Assembly (NCBI GenBank): GCA_950022295.1
Contig: OX465599.1
Coordinates: 1,550,001-1,614,000 of the forward strand
Source: Bromus sterilis
Taxonomy: Eukaryota > Streptophyta > Magnoliopsida > Poales > Poaceae
DNA length: 64,000 bases
Direction: 5' to 3'
Shown here: positions 40,081-53,046 of the stretch, in pieces
Layout: every line of letters begins with the position of its first letter
How positions within the stretch are numbered: the stretch's first letter is position 1
Translations under genes and position numbers: made by a program
Notes under the pieces: generated by a model
What the model was told of the DNA's origin: nothing
Database searches by the model: none
Seen by the model: the letters and a program-made list of their open reading frames with translations, nothing else

Positions 40081-42438
40081 AAACGGTGATTAATAGCCCA
40101 TGAAACAGGCCAAAATCTTCCAAAACTGCGAGTGTTGATGACCGGCACGTAAATGCACCCTGGGTTCCTCAATGCTGGAAATCACTCCGAGGACCCAAAA
40201 CGGTGATTAATAGCCCATGAAACAGGCCAGAATCGGCCAAAACTGCGAGTGTTGATGACCGGCACGTAAATGCACCCTTGGGTTCGTCAATTGTGGAAAT
40301 CACTCCAGGGACCCAAAACGGTGATTAATAGCCAATGATACAGGCCGGAATCGGCCAAAACTGCGAGTGTTGATGACCGGGACGTAAATGCACCCTTGGG
40401 TTCGTCAATTGTGGAAATCACTCCAGAGACCCAAAACGGTGATTAATAGCCCATGAAACAGGCCAAAATCTTCCAAAACTGCGAGTGTTGATGACCGGCA
40501 CGTAAATGCACCCTTGGGTTCGTCAATTGTGGAAATCACTCCAGGGACCCAAAACGGTGATTAATAGCCCATGAAACAGGCCAGAATCGACCAAAACTGC
40601 GAGTGTTGATGACCGGCACGTAAATGCACCCTTGGGTTCGTCAATTGTGGAAATCACTCCAGGGACCCAAAACGGTGATTAATAGCCAATGATACAGGCC
40701 GGAATCGGCCAAAACTGCGAGTGTTGATGACCGGCACGTAAATGCACCCTGGGGTTCGTCAATTGTGGAAATCACTCCAGGGACCCAAAACGGTGATTAA
40801 TAGCCCATGAAACAGGCCAGAATCGACCAAAACTGCGAGTGTTGATGACCGGCACGTAAATGCACCCTTGGGTTCGTCAATTGTGGAAATCACTCCAGGG
40901 ACCCAAAACGGTGATTAATAGCCAATGATACAGGCCGGAATCGGCCAAAACTGCGAGTGTTGATGACCGGCACGTAAATGCACCCTGGGGTTCGTCAATT
41001 GTGGAAATCACTCCAGGGACCCAAAACGGTGATTAATAGCCCATGAAACAGGCCAAAATCTGCCAAAACTGCGAGTGTTGATGACCGGCACGTAAATGCA
41101 CCCTTGGGTTCGTCAATTGTGGAAATCACTCCAGGGACCCAAAACGGTGATTAATAGCCAATGATACAGACCGGAATCGGCCAAAACTGCGAGTGTTGAT
41201 GACCGGGACGTAAATGCACCCTTGGGTTCGTCAATTGTGGAAATCACTCCAAAGACCCAAAACGGTGATTAATAGCCCATGAAACAGGCCAAAATCTTCC
41301 AAAACTGCGAGTGTTGATGACCGGCACGTAAATGCACCCTGGGTTCCTCAATGCTGGAAATCACTCCGAGGACCCAAAACGGTGATTAATAGCCCATGAA
41401 ACAGGCCAGAATCGGCCAAAACTGCGAGTGTTGATGACCGGCACGTAAATGCACCCTTGGGTTCGTCAATTGTGGAAATCACTCCAGGGACCCAAAACGG
41501 TGATTAATAGCCAATGATACAGGCCGGAATCGGCCAAAACTGCGAGTGTTGATGACCGGGACGTAAATGCACCCTTGGGTTCGTCAATTGTGGAAATCAC
41601 TCCAGAGACCCAAAACGGTGATTAATAGCCCATGAAACAGGCCAAAATCTTCCAAAACTGCGAGTGTTGATGACCGGCACGTAAATGCACCCTTGGGTTC
41701 GTCAATTGTGGAAATCACTCCAGGGACCCAAAACGGTGATTAATAGCCCATGAAACAGGCCAGAATCGACCAAAACTGCGAGTGTTGATGACCGGCACGT
41801 AAATGCACCCTTGGGTTCGTCAATTGTGGAAATCACTCCAGGGACCCAAAACGGTGATTAATAGCCAATGATACAGGCCGGAATCGGCCAAAACTGCGAG
41901 TGTTGATGACCGGGACGTAAATGCACCCTTGGGTTCGTCAATTGTGGAAATCACTCCAGAGACCCAAAACGGTGATTAATAGCCCATGAAACAGGCCAAA
42001 ATCTTCCAAAACTGCGAGTGTTGATGACCGGCACGTAAATGCACCCTTGGGTTCGTCAATTGTGGAAATCACTCCAGGGACCCAAAACGGTGATTAATAG
42101 CCCATGAAACAGGCCAGAATCGACCAAAACTGCGAGTGTTGATGACCGGCACGTAAATGCACCCTAGGGTTCGTCAATGGTGGAAATCACTCCGGGGACC
42201 CAAAACGGTGATTAATAGCCCATGAAACAGGCCAAAATCTGCCAAAACTGCGAGTGTTGATGACCGGCACGTAAATGCACCCTTGGGTTCGTCAATTGTG
42301 GAAATCACTCCAGGGACCCAAAACGGTGATTAATAGCCAATGATACAGACCGGAATCGGCCAAAACTGCGAGTGTTGATGACCGGGACGTAAATGCACCC
42401 TTGGGTTCGTCAATTGTGGAAATCACTCCAAAGACCCA
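40081..42438. repeat. 10-mer HOR, returning copies
   Basis: The unit at 40081-41259 is a-b-c-d-e-f-e-f-g-h, the same order and length (1,179 bp) as the four units at 1-4716. The unit at 41260-42438 is also 1,179 bp but reads a-b-c-d-e-c-d-e'-g-h: the fifth to eighth monomers were exchanged for e-c-d-e', and e' has hinge A, ATGGTGG and tail GGGG like s. Between 4717 and 40080 the intact ten-monomer order with g is absent, so this is a return of the left-edge HOR after about 35 kb. Confidence 0.9.
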
Positions 42439-44441
42439 AAACGGTGATTAATAGCCCATGAAACAGGCCAAAATCTTCCAAAACTGCGAGTGTTGATGAC
42501 CGGCACGTAAATGCACCCTGGGTTCCTCAATGCTGGAAATCACTCCGAGGACCCAAAACGGTGATTAATAGCCCATGAAACAGGCCAAAATCGGCCAAAA
42601 CTGCGAGTGTTGATGACCGGCACGTAAATGCACCCTTGGGTTCGTCAATTGTGGAAATCACTCCAGGGACCCAAAACGGTGATTAATAGCCAATGATACA
42701 GGCCGGAATCGGCCAAAACTGCGAGTGTTGATGACCGGGACGTAAATGCACCCTTGGGTTCGTCAATTGTGGAAATCACTCCAGAGACCCAAAACGGTGA
42801 TTAATAGCCCATGAAACAGGCCAAAATCTTCCAAAACTGCGAGTGTTGATGACCGGCACGTAAATGCACCCTTGGGTTCGTCAATTGTGGAAATCACTCC
42901 AGGGACCCAAAACGGTGATTAATAGCCCATGAAACAGGCCAGAATCGACCAAAACTGCGAGTGTTGATGACCGGCACGTAAATGCACCCTTGGGTTCGTC
43001 AATTGTGGAAATCACTCCAGGGACCCAAAACGGTGATTAATAGCCAATGATACAGGCCGGAATCGGCCAAAACTGCGAGTGTTGATGACCGGCACGTAAA
43101 TGCACCCTGGGGTTCGTCAATTGTGGAAATCACTCCAGGGACCCAAAACGGTGATTAATAGCCCATGAAACAGGCCAGAATCGGCCAAAACTGCGAGTGT
43201 TGATGACAGGCACGTAAATGCACCCTTGGGTTCGTCAATGGTGGAAATCACTCCGAGGATCCAAAACGGTGATTAATAGCCAATGATACAGGCCGGAATC
43301 GGCCAAAACTGCGAGTGTTGATGACCGACACGTAATTGCACCCTGGGGTTCGTCAATTGTGGAAATCACTCCAGGGACCCAAAACGGTGATTAATAGCCC
43401 ATGAAACAGGCCAAAATCTGCCAAAACTGCGAGTGTTGATGACCGGCACGTAAATGCACCCTGGGTTCCTCAATGGTGGAAATCACTCCGGGGACCCAAA
43501 ACGGTGATTAATAGCCCATGAAACAGGCCAGAATCGGCCAAAACTGCGAGTGTTGATGACAGGCACGTAAATGCACCCTTGGGTTCGTCAATGGTGGAAA
43601 TCACTACGAGGATCCAAAACGGTGATTAATAGCCCATGAAACAGGCCAGAATCGACCAAAACTGCGAGTGTGGATGACTGGAACGTAAATGCACCCTTGG
43701 GTTCGTCAATTGTGGAAATCACTCCAGGGACCCAAAACGGTGATTAATAGCCCATGAAACAGGCCAAAATCTTCCAAAACTGCGAGTGTTGATGACCGGC
43801 ACGTAAATGCACCCTTGGGTTCGTCAATTGTGGAAATCACTCCAGGGACCCAAAACGGTGATTAATAGCCAATGATACAGGCCGGAATCGGCCAAAATTG
43901 CGAGTGTTGATGACCGGCACGTAAATGCACCCTTGGGTTCGTCAATTGTGGAAATCACTCCAGGGACCCAAAACGGTGATTAATAGCCCATGAAACAGGC
44001 CAAAATCTGCCAAAACTGCGAGTGTTGATGACCAGCACGTAAATGCACCCTGGGTTCCTCAATGGTGGAAATCACTCCGGGGACCCAAAACGGTGATTAA
44101 TAGCCCATGAAACAGGCCAGAATCGGCCAAAACTGCGAGTGTTGATGACCGGCACGTAAATGCACCCTTGGGTTCGTCAATTGTGGAAATCACTCCAGGG
44201 ACCCAAAACGGTGATTAATAGCCAATGATACAGGCCGGAATCGGCCAAAACTGCGAGTGTTGATGACCGGCACGTAAATGCACCCTGGGGTTCGTCAATT
44301 GTGGAAATCACTCCAGGGACCCAAAACGGTGATTAATAGCCCATGAAACAGGCCAGAATCGGCCAAAACTGCGAGTGTTGATGACCGGCACGTAAATGCA
44401 CCCTTGGGTTCGTCAATTGTGGAAATCACTCCAGGGACCCA
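42439..44441. repeat. Rare-variant unit, third copy (37,722 bp away)
   Basis: The order a-b'-c-d-e-f-i-j-k-l-m-d-n-o-b (42439-44205) equals the first fifteen monomers of the unit at 4717, at an offset of exactly 37,722 bp. The GGATCC sites at 43257 and 43610 correspond to 5535 and 5888. The f hinge is G as in the 4717 copy, not A as in the 6720 copy, so this copy is closer to the first. After 44206 it differs: f-b replaces p-j', and r-type monomers begin at 44442. Confidence 0.92.
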
Positions 44442-47151
44442 AAACGGTGATTAATAGCCCATGATACAGGCCGGAATAGGCCAAAACTGCGAGTGTTGAT
44501 GACCGGGACGTAAATGCACCCTGGGTTCGTCAATTTTGGAAATCACTCCGGGGAACCAAAACGGTGATTAATAGCCCATGAAACAGGCCAGAATCGGCCA
44601 AAACTGCGAGTGTTGATGACCGGCACGTAAATGCACCCTTGGGTTCGTCAATTGTGGAAATCACTCCAGGGACCCAAAACGGTGATTAATAGCCAATGAT
44701 ACAGGCCGGAATCGGCCAAAACTGCGAGTGTTGATGACCGGGACGTAAATGCACCCTGGGGTTCGTCAATTTTGGAAATCACTCCGGGGACCCAAAACGG
44801 TGATTAATAGCCCACGAAACAGGCCAGAATCGGGCAAAACTGCGAGTGTTGATGACCGGCACGTAAATGCACCCTAGGGTTCGTCAATGGTGGAAATCAC
44901 TCCGGGGACCCAAAACGGTCATTAATAGCCCATGAAACAGGCCAGAATCGGCCAAAACTGCGAGTGTTGATGGCCGGCACGTAAATGCACCCTTGGGTTC
45001 GTCAATTGTGGAAATCACTCCAGGGACCCAAAACGGTGATTAATAGCCCATGATACAGGCCGGAATAGGCCAAAACTGCGAGTGTTGATGACCGGGACGT
45101 AAATGCACCCTTGGGTTCGTCAATTGTGGAAATCACTCCAGGGACCCAAAACGGTGATTAATAGCCCATGATACAGGCCGGAATAGGCCAAAACTGCGAG
45201 TGTTGATGACCGGGACGTAAATGCACCCTGGGTTCGTCAATTTTGGAAATCACTCCGGGGAACCAAAACGGTGATTAATAGCCCATGAAACAGGCCAGAA
45301 TCGGCCAAAACTGCGAGTGTTGATGACCGGCACGTAAATGCACCCTTGGGTTCGTCAATTGTGGAAATCACTCCAGGGACCCAAAACGGTGATTAATAGC
45401 CCATGAAACAGGCCGGAATCGGCCAAAACTGCGAGTGTTGATGACCGGCACGTAAATGCACCCTTGGGTTCGTCAATTGTGGAAATCACTCCAGGGACCC
45501 AAAACGGTGATTAATAGCCCATGAAACAGGCCAAAATCTGCCAAAACTGCGAGTGTTGATGACCGGCACGTAAATGCACCCTGGGTTCCTCAATGGTGGA
45601 AATCACTCCGGGGACCCAAAACGGTGATTAATAGCCCATGAAACAGGCCAGAATCGGCCAAAACTGCGAGTGTTGATGACCGGCACGTAAATGCACCCTT
45701 GGGTTCGTCAATTGTGGAAATCACTCCAGGGACCCAAAACGGTGATTAATAGCCAATGATACAGGCCGGAATCGGCCAAAACTGCGAGTGTTGATGACCG
45801 GGACGTAAATGCACCCTGGGTTCGTCAATTTTGGAAATCACTCCGGGGAACCAAAACGGTGATTAATAGCCCATGAAACAGGCCAGAATCGGCCAAAACT
45901 GCGAGTGTTGATGGCCGGCACGTAAATGCACCCTTGGGTTCGTCAATTGTGGAAATCACTCCAGGGACCCAAAACGGTGATTAATAGCCCATGAAACAGG
46001 CCAAAATCTGCCAAAACTGCGAGTGTTGATGACCGGCACGTAAATGCACCCTTGGGTTCGTCAATTGTGGAAATCACTCCAGGGACCCAAAACGGTGATT
46101 AATAGCCCACGAAACAGGCCAGAATCGGCCAAAACTGCGAGTGTTGATGACCGGCACGTAAATGCACCCTAGGGTTCGTCAATGGTGGAAATCACTCCGG
46201 GGACCCAAAACGGTCATTAATAGCCCATGAAACAGGCCAGAATCGGCCAAAACTGCGAGTGTTGATGGCCGGCACGTAAATGCACCCTTGGGTTCGTCAA
46301 TTGTGGAAATCACTCCAGGGACCCAAAACGGTGATTAATAGCCCATGAAACAGGCCAGAATCGGCCAAAACTGCGAGTGTTGATGACCGGCACGTAAATG
46401 CACCCTTGGGTTCGTCAATTGTGGAAATCACTCCAGGGACCCAAAACGGTGATTAATAGCCAATGATACAGGCCGGAATCTGCCAAAACTGCGAGTGTTG
46501 ATGACCGGCACGTAAATGCACCCTTGGGTTCGTCAATTGTGGAAATCACTCCAGGGACCCAAAACGGTGATTAATAGCCAATGATACAGGCCGGAATCGG
46601 CCAAAACTGCGAGTGTTGATGACCGGGACGTAAATGCACCCTGGGGTTCGTCAATTTTGGAAATCACTCCGGGGACCCAAAACGGTGATTAATAGCCCAC
46701 GAAACAGGCCAGAATCGGCCAAAACTGCGAGTGTTGATGACCGGGACGTAAATGCACCCTAGGGTTCGTCAATGGTGGAAATCACTCCGGGGACCCAAAA
46801 CGGTCATTAATAGCCCATGAAACAGGCCAGAATCGGCCAAAACTGCGAGTGTTGATGGCCGGCACGTAAATGCACCCTTGGGTTCGTCAATTGTGGAAAT
46901 CACTCCAGGGACCCAAAACGGTGATTAATAGCCCATGAAACAGGCCAGAATCGGCCAAAACTGCGAGTGTTGATGACCGGCACGTAAATGCACCCTTGGG
47001 TTCGTCAATTGTGGAAATCACTCCAGGGACCCAAAACGGTGATTAATAGCCAATGATACAGGCCGGAATCGGCCAAAACTGCGAGTGTTGATGACCGGGA
47101 CGTAAATGCACCCTGGGGTTCGTCAATTTTGGAAATCACTCCGGGGACCCA
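44442..47151. repeat. Start of second domain: mixed r, u, s, t, v, k, w monomers
   Basis: From 44442 the a, c, d, e and h types of the left domain disappear. The order is r-b-u-s-t-r2-r-b-v-k-b-w-t'-g-s-t-b-x-u-s-t-b-u. The r monomers (44442 and 45149) have CATGATAC, GGAATAGG, an absent hinge base, ATTTTGG and GGGGAACC. r2 (45031) has an r 5' half but hinge T and tail AGGG. t' (45854) has GATGGCCGG of t but starts ACGGTGATT, so it is t only in its 3' part. The block r-b-v-k-b-w at 45149 recurs at 54462, 56228 and 59057. Confidence 0.88.
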
Positions 47152-49863
47152 AAACGGTGATTAATAGCCCACGAAACAGGCCAGAATCGGCCAAAACTGC
47201 GAGTGTTGATGACCGGCACGTAAATGCACCCTAGGGTTCGTCAATGGTGGAAATCACTCCGGGGACCCAAAACGGTCATTAATAGCCCATGAAACAGGCC
47301 AGAATCGGCCAAAACTGCGAGTGTTGATGGCCGGCACGTAAATGCACCCTTGGGTTCGTCAATTGTGGAAATCACTCCAGGGACCCAAAACGGTGATTAA
47401 TAGCCCATGAAACAGGCCAGAATCGGCCAAAACTGCGAGTGTTGATGACCGGCACGTAAATGCACCCTTGGGTTCGTCAATTGTGGAAATCACTCCGGGG
47501 ACCCAAAACGGTGATTAATAGCCCATGAAACAGGCCAAAATCTGCCAAAACTGCGAGTGTTGATGACCGGCACGTAAATGCACCCTTGGGTTCGTCAATT
47601 GTGGAAATCACTCCAGGGACCCAAAACGGTGATTAATAGCCCACGAAACAGGCCAGAATCGGCCAAAACTGCGAGTGTTGATGACCGGCACGTAAATGCA
47701 CCCTAGGGTTCGTCAATGGTGGAAATCACTCCGGGGACCCAAAACGGTCATTAATAGCCCATGAAACAGGCCAGAATCGGCCAAAACTGCGAGTGTTGAT
47801 GGCCGGCACGTAAATGCACCCTTGGGTTCGTCAATTGTGGAAATCACTCCAGGGACCCAAAACGGTGATTAATAGCCCATGAAACAGGCCAGAATCGGCC
47901 AAAACTGCGAGTGTTGATGACCGGCACGTAAATGCACCCTTGGGTTCGTCAATTGTGGAAATCACTCCAGGGACCCAAAACGGTGATTAATAGCCAATGA
48001 TACAGGCCGGAATCGGCCAAAACTGCGAGTGTTGATGACCGGGACGTAAATGCACCCTGGGGTTCGTCAATTTTGGAAATCACTCCGGGGACCCAAAACG
48101 GTGATTAATAGCCCACGAAACAGGCCAGAATCGGCCAAAACTGCGAGTGTTGATGACCGGCACGTAAATGCACCCTAGGGTTCGTCAATGGTGGAAATCA
48201 CTCCGGGGACCCAAAACGGTCATTAATAGCCCATGAAACAGGCCAGAATCGGCCAAAACTGCGAGTGTTGATGGCCGGCACGTAAATGCACCCTTGGGTT
48301 CGTCAATTGTGGAAATCACTCCAGGGACCCAAAACGGTGATTAATAGCCCATGAAACAGGCCAGAATCGGCCAAAACTGCGAGTGTTGATGACCGGCACG
48401 TAAATGCACCCTTGGGTTCGTCAATTGTGGAAATCACTCCAGGGACCCAAAACGGTGATTAATAGCCCATGAAACAGGCCAGAATCGGCCAAAACTGCGA
48501 GTGTTGATGACCGGCACGTAAATGCACCCTTGGGTTCGTCAATTGTGGAAATCACTCCAGGGACCCAAAACGGTGATTAATAGCCAATGATACAGGCCGG
48601 AATCGGCCAAAACTGCGAGTGTTGATGACCGGCACGTAAATGCACCCTGGGTTCGTCAATTTTGGAAATCACTCCGGGGACCCAAAACGGTGATTAATAG
48701 CCCATGAAACAGGCCAGAATCGGCCAAAACTGCGAGTGTTGATGACCGGCACGTAAATGCACCCTTGGGTTCGTCAATTGTGGAAATCACTCCAGGGACC
48801 CAAAACGGTGATTAATAGCCAATGATACAGGCCGGAATCGGCCAAAACTGCGAGTGTTGATGACCGGGACGTAAATGCACCCTGGGGTTCGTCAATTTTG
48901 GAAATCACTCCGGGGACCCAAAACGGTGATTAATAGCCCACGAAACAGGCCAGAATCGGCCAAAACTGCGAGTGTTGATGACCGGCACGTAAATGCACCC
49001 TAGGGTTCGTCAATGGTGGAAATCACTCCGGGGACCCAAAACGGTCATTAATAGCCCATGAAACAGGCCAGAATCGGCCAAAACTGCGAGTGTTGATGGC
49101 CGGCACGTAAATGCACCCTTGGGTTCGTCAATTGTGGAAATCACTCCAGGGACCCAAAACGGTGATTAATAGCCCATGAAACAGGCCAGAATCGGCCAAA
49201 ACTGCGAGTGTTGATGACCGGCACGTAAATGCACCCTTGGGTTCGTCAATTGTGGAAATCACTCCGGGGACCCAAAATGGTGATTAATAGCCCATGAAAC
49301 AGGCCAGAATCGGCCAAAACTGCGAGTGTTGATGACCGGCACGTAAATGCACCCTTGGGTTCGTCAATTGTGGAAATCACTCCAGGGACCCAAAACGGTG
49401 ATTAATAGCCCATGATACAGGCCGGAATAGGCCAAAACTGCGAGTGTTGATGACCGGGACGTAAATGCACCCTGGGTTCGTCAATTTTGGAAATCACTCC
49501 GGGGAACCAAAACGGTGATTAATAGCCCATGAAACAGGCCAGAATCGGCCAAAACTGCGAGTGTTGATGACCGGCACGTAAATGCACCCTTGGGTTCGTC
49601 AATTGTGGAAATCACTCCAGGGACCCAAAACGGTGATTAATAGCCCATGAAACAGGCCGGAATCGGCCAAAACTGCGAGTGTTGATGACCGGCACGTAAA
49701 TGCACCCTTGGGTTCGTCAATTGTGGAAATCACTCCAGGGACCCAAAACGGTGATTAATAGCCCATGAAACAGGCCGGAATCGGCCAAAACTGCGAGTGT
49801 TGATGACCGGCACGTAAATGCACCCTTGGGTTCGTCAATTGTGGAAATCACTCCAGGGACCCA
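47152..49863. repeat. 3,183-bp period repeat, copy 1
   Basis: The order is s-t-b-g-s-t-b-u-s-t-b-b-y-b-u-s-t-b-b-r-b-v-v, where the b at 47388 and the b at 49157 have a GGGG tail and the latter ends AAAATGG. The same order occurs at 50335-53046, offset 3,183 bp (27 monomers, three of them 117 bp). The spacer between the copies (49864-50334) is w-b-u plus a CACGAAAC monomer with hinge T. Confidence 0.9.
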
Positions 49864-50334
49864 AAACGGTGATTAATAGCCAATGATACAGGCCGGAATC
49901 GGCCAAAACTGCGAGTGTTGATGACCGGGACGTAAATGCACCCTGGGTTCGTCAATTTTGGAAATCACTCCGGGGAACCAAAACGGTGATTAATAGCCCA
50001 TGAAACAGGCCAGAATCGGCCAAAACTGCGAGTGTTGATGACCGGCACGTAAATGCACCCTTGGGTTCGTCAATTGTGGAAATCACTCCAGGGACCCAAA
50101 ACGGTGATTAATAGCCAATGATACAGGCCGGAATCGGCCAAAACTGCGAGTGTTGATGACCGGGACGTAAATGCACCCTGGGGTTCGTCAATTTTGGAAA
50201 TCACTCCGGGGACCCAAAACGGTGATTAATAGCCCACGAAACAGGCCAGAATCGGCCAAAACTGCGAGTGTTGATGACCGGCACGTAAATGCACCCTTGG
50301 GTTCGTCAATTGTGGAAATCACTCCAGGGACCCA

Positions 50335-53046
50335 AAACGGTGATTAATAGCCCACGAAACAGGCCAGAATCGGCCAAAACTGCGAGTGTTGATGACCGGC
50401 ACGTAAATGCACCCTAGGGTTCGTCAATGGTGGAAATCACTCCGGGGACCCAAAACGGTCATTAATAGCCCATGAAACAGGCCAGAATCGGCCAAAACTG
50501 CGAGTGTTGATGGCCGGCACGTAAATGCACCCTTGGGTTCGTCAATTGTGGAAATCACTCCAGGGACCCAAAACGGTGATTAATAGCCCATGAAACAGGC
50601 CAGAATCGGCCAAAACTGCGAGTGTTGATGACCGGCACGTAAATGCACCCTTGGGTTCGTCAATTGTGGAAATCACTCCGGGGACCCAAAACGGTGATTA
50701 ATAGCCCATGAAACAGGCCAAAATCTGCCAAAACTGCGAGTGTTGATGACCGGCACGTAAATGCACCCTTGGGTTCGTCAATTGTGGAAATCACTCCAGG
50801 GACCCAAAACGGTGATTAATAGCCCACGAAACAGGCCAGAATCGGCCAAAACTGCGAGTGTTGATGACCGGCACGTAAATGCACCCTAGGGTTCGTCAAT
50901 GGTGGAAATCACTCCGGGGACCCAAAACGGTCATTAATAGCCCATGAAACAGGCCAGAATCGGCCAAAACTGCGAGTGTTGATGGCCGGCACGTAAATGC
51001 ACCCTTGGGTTCGTCAATTGTGGAAATCACTCCAGGGACCCAAAACGGTGATTAATAGCCCATGAAACAGGCCAGAATCGGCCAAAACTGCGAGTGTTGA
51101 TGACCGGCACGTAAATGCACCCTTGGGTTCGTCAATTGTGGAAATCACTCCAGGGACCCAAAACGGTGATTAATAGCCAATGATACAGGCCGGAATCGGC
51201 CAAAACTGCGAGTGTTGATGACCGGGACGTAAATGCACCCTGGGGTTCGTCAATTTTGGAAATCACTCCGGGGACCCAAAACGGTGATTAATAGCCCACG
51301 AAACAGGCCAGAATCGGCCAAAACTGCGAGTGTTGATGACCGGCACGTAAATGCACCCTAGGGTTCGTCAATGGTGGAAATCACTCCGGGGACCCAAAAC
51401 GGTCATTAATAGCCCATGAAACAGGCCAGAATCGGCCAAAACTGCGAGTGTTGATGGCCGGCACGTAAATGCACCCTTGGGTTCGTCAATTGTGGAAATC
51501 ACTCCAGGGACCCAAAACGGTGATTAATAGCCCATGAAACAGGCCAGAATCGGCCAAAACTGCGAGTGTTGATGACCGGCACGTAAATGCACCCTTGGGT
51601 TCGTCAATTGTGGAAATCACTCCAGGGACCCAAAACGGTGATTAATAGCCCATGAAACAGGCCAGAATCGGCCAAAACTGCGAGTGTTGATGACCGGCAC
51701 GTAAATGCACCCTTGGGTTCGTCAATTGTGGAAATCACTCCAGGGACCCAAAACGGTGATTAATAGCCAATGATACAGGCCGGAATCGGCCAAAACTGCG
51801 AGTGTTGATGACCGGCACGTAAATGCACCCTGGGTTCGTCAATTTTGGAAATCACTCCGGGGACCCAAAACGGTGATTAATAGCCCATGAAACAGGCCAG
51901 AATCGGCCAAAACTGCGAGTGTTGATGACCGGCACGTAAATGCACCCTTGGGTTCGTCAATTGTGGAAATCACTCCAGGGACCCAAAACGGTGATTAATA
52001 GCCAATGATACAGGCCGGAATCGGCCAAAACTGCGAGTGTTGATGACCGGGACGTAAATGCACCCTGGGGTTCGTCAATTTTGGAAATCACTCCGGGGAC
52101 CCAAAACGGTGATTAATAGCCCACGAAACAGGCCAGAATCGGCCAAAACTGCGAGTGTTGATGACCGGCACGTAAATGCACCCTAGGGTTCGTCAATGGT
52201 GGAAATCACTCCGGGGACCCAAAACGGTCATTAATAGCCCATGAAACAGGCCAGAATCGGCCAAAACTGCGAGTGTTGATGGCCGGCACGTAAATGCACC
52301 CTTGGGTTCGTCAATTGTGGAAATCACTCCAGGGACCCAAAACGGTGATTAATAGCCCATGAAACAGGCCAGAATCGGCCAAAACTGCGAGTGTTGATGA
52401 CCGGCACGTAAATGCACCCTTGGGTTCGTCAATTGTGGAAATCACTCCGGGGACCCAAAATGGTGATTAATAGCCCATGAAACAGGCCAGAATCGGCCAA
52501 AACTGCGAGTGTTGATGACCGGCACGTAAATGCACCCTTGGGTTCGTCAATTGTGGAAATCACTCCAGGGACCCAAAACGGTGATTAATAGCCCATGATA
52601 CAGGCCGGAATAGGCCAAAACTGCGAGTGTTGATGACCGGGACGTAAATGCACCCTGGGTTCGTCAATTTTGGAAATCACTCCGGGGAACCAAAACGGTG
52701 ATTAATAGCCCATGAAACAGGCCAGAATCGGCCAAAACTGCGAGTGTTGATGACCGGCACGTAAATGCACCCTTGGGTTCGTCAATTGTGGAAATCACTC
52801 CAGGGACCCAAAACGGTGATTAATAGCCCATGAAACAGGCCGGAATCGGCCAAAACTGCGAGTGTTGATGACCGGCACGTAAATGCACCCTTGGGTTCGT
52901 CAATTGTGGAAATCACTCCAGGGACCCAAAACGGTGATTAATAGCCCATGAAACAGGCCGGAATCGGCCAAAACTGCGAGTGTTGATGACCGGCACGTAA
53001 ATGCACCCTTGGGTTCGTCAATTGTGGAAATCACTCCAGGGACCCA
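50335..53046. repeat. 3,183-bp period repeat, copy 2
   Basis: This is the second copy of the block at 47152-49863, with every monomer in the same order and the same tail marks (GGGG-tailed b at 50571; GGGG tail and AAAATGG end for the b at 52340). The next monomer differs: 49864 is w (absent hinge, GGGGAACC) while 53047 is u (hinge G, GGGGACCC). The same chimeric CACGAAAC plus hinge-T monomer precedes copy 2 (50217) and follows it (53165), so the period continues for a few monomers beyond. Confidence 0.9.
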
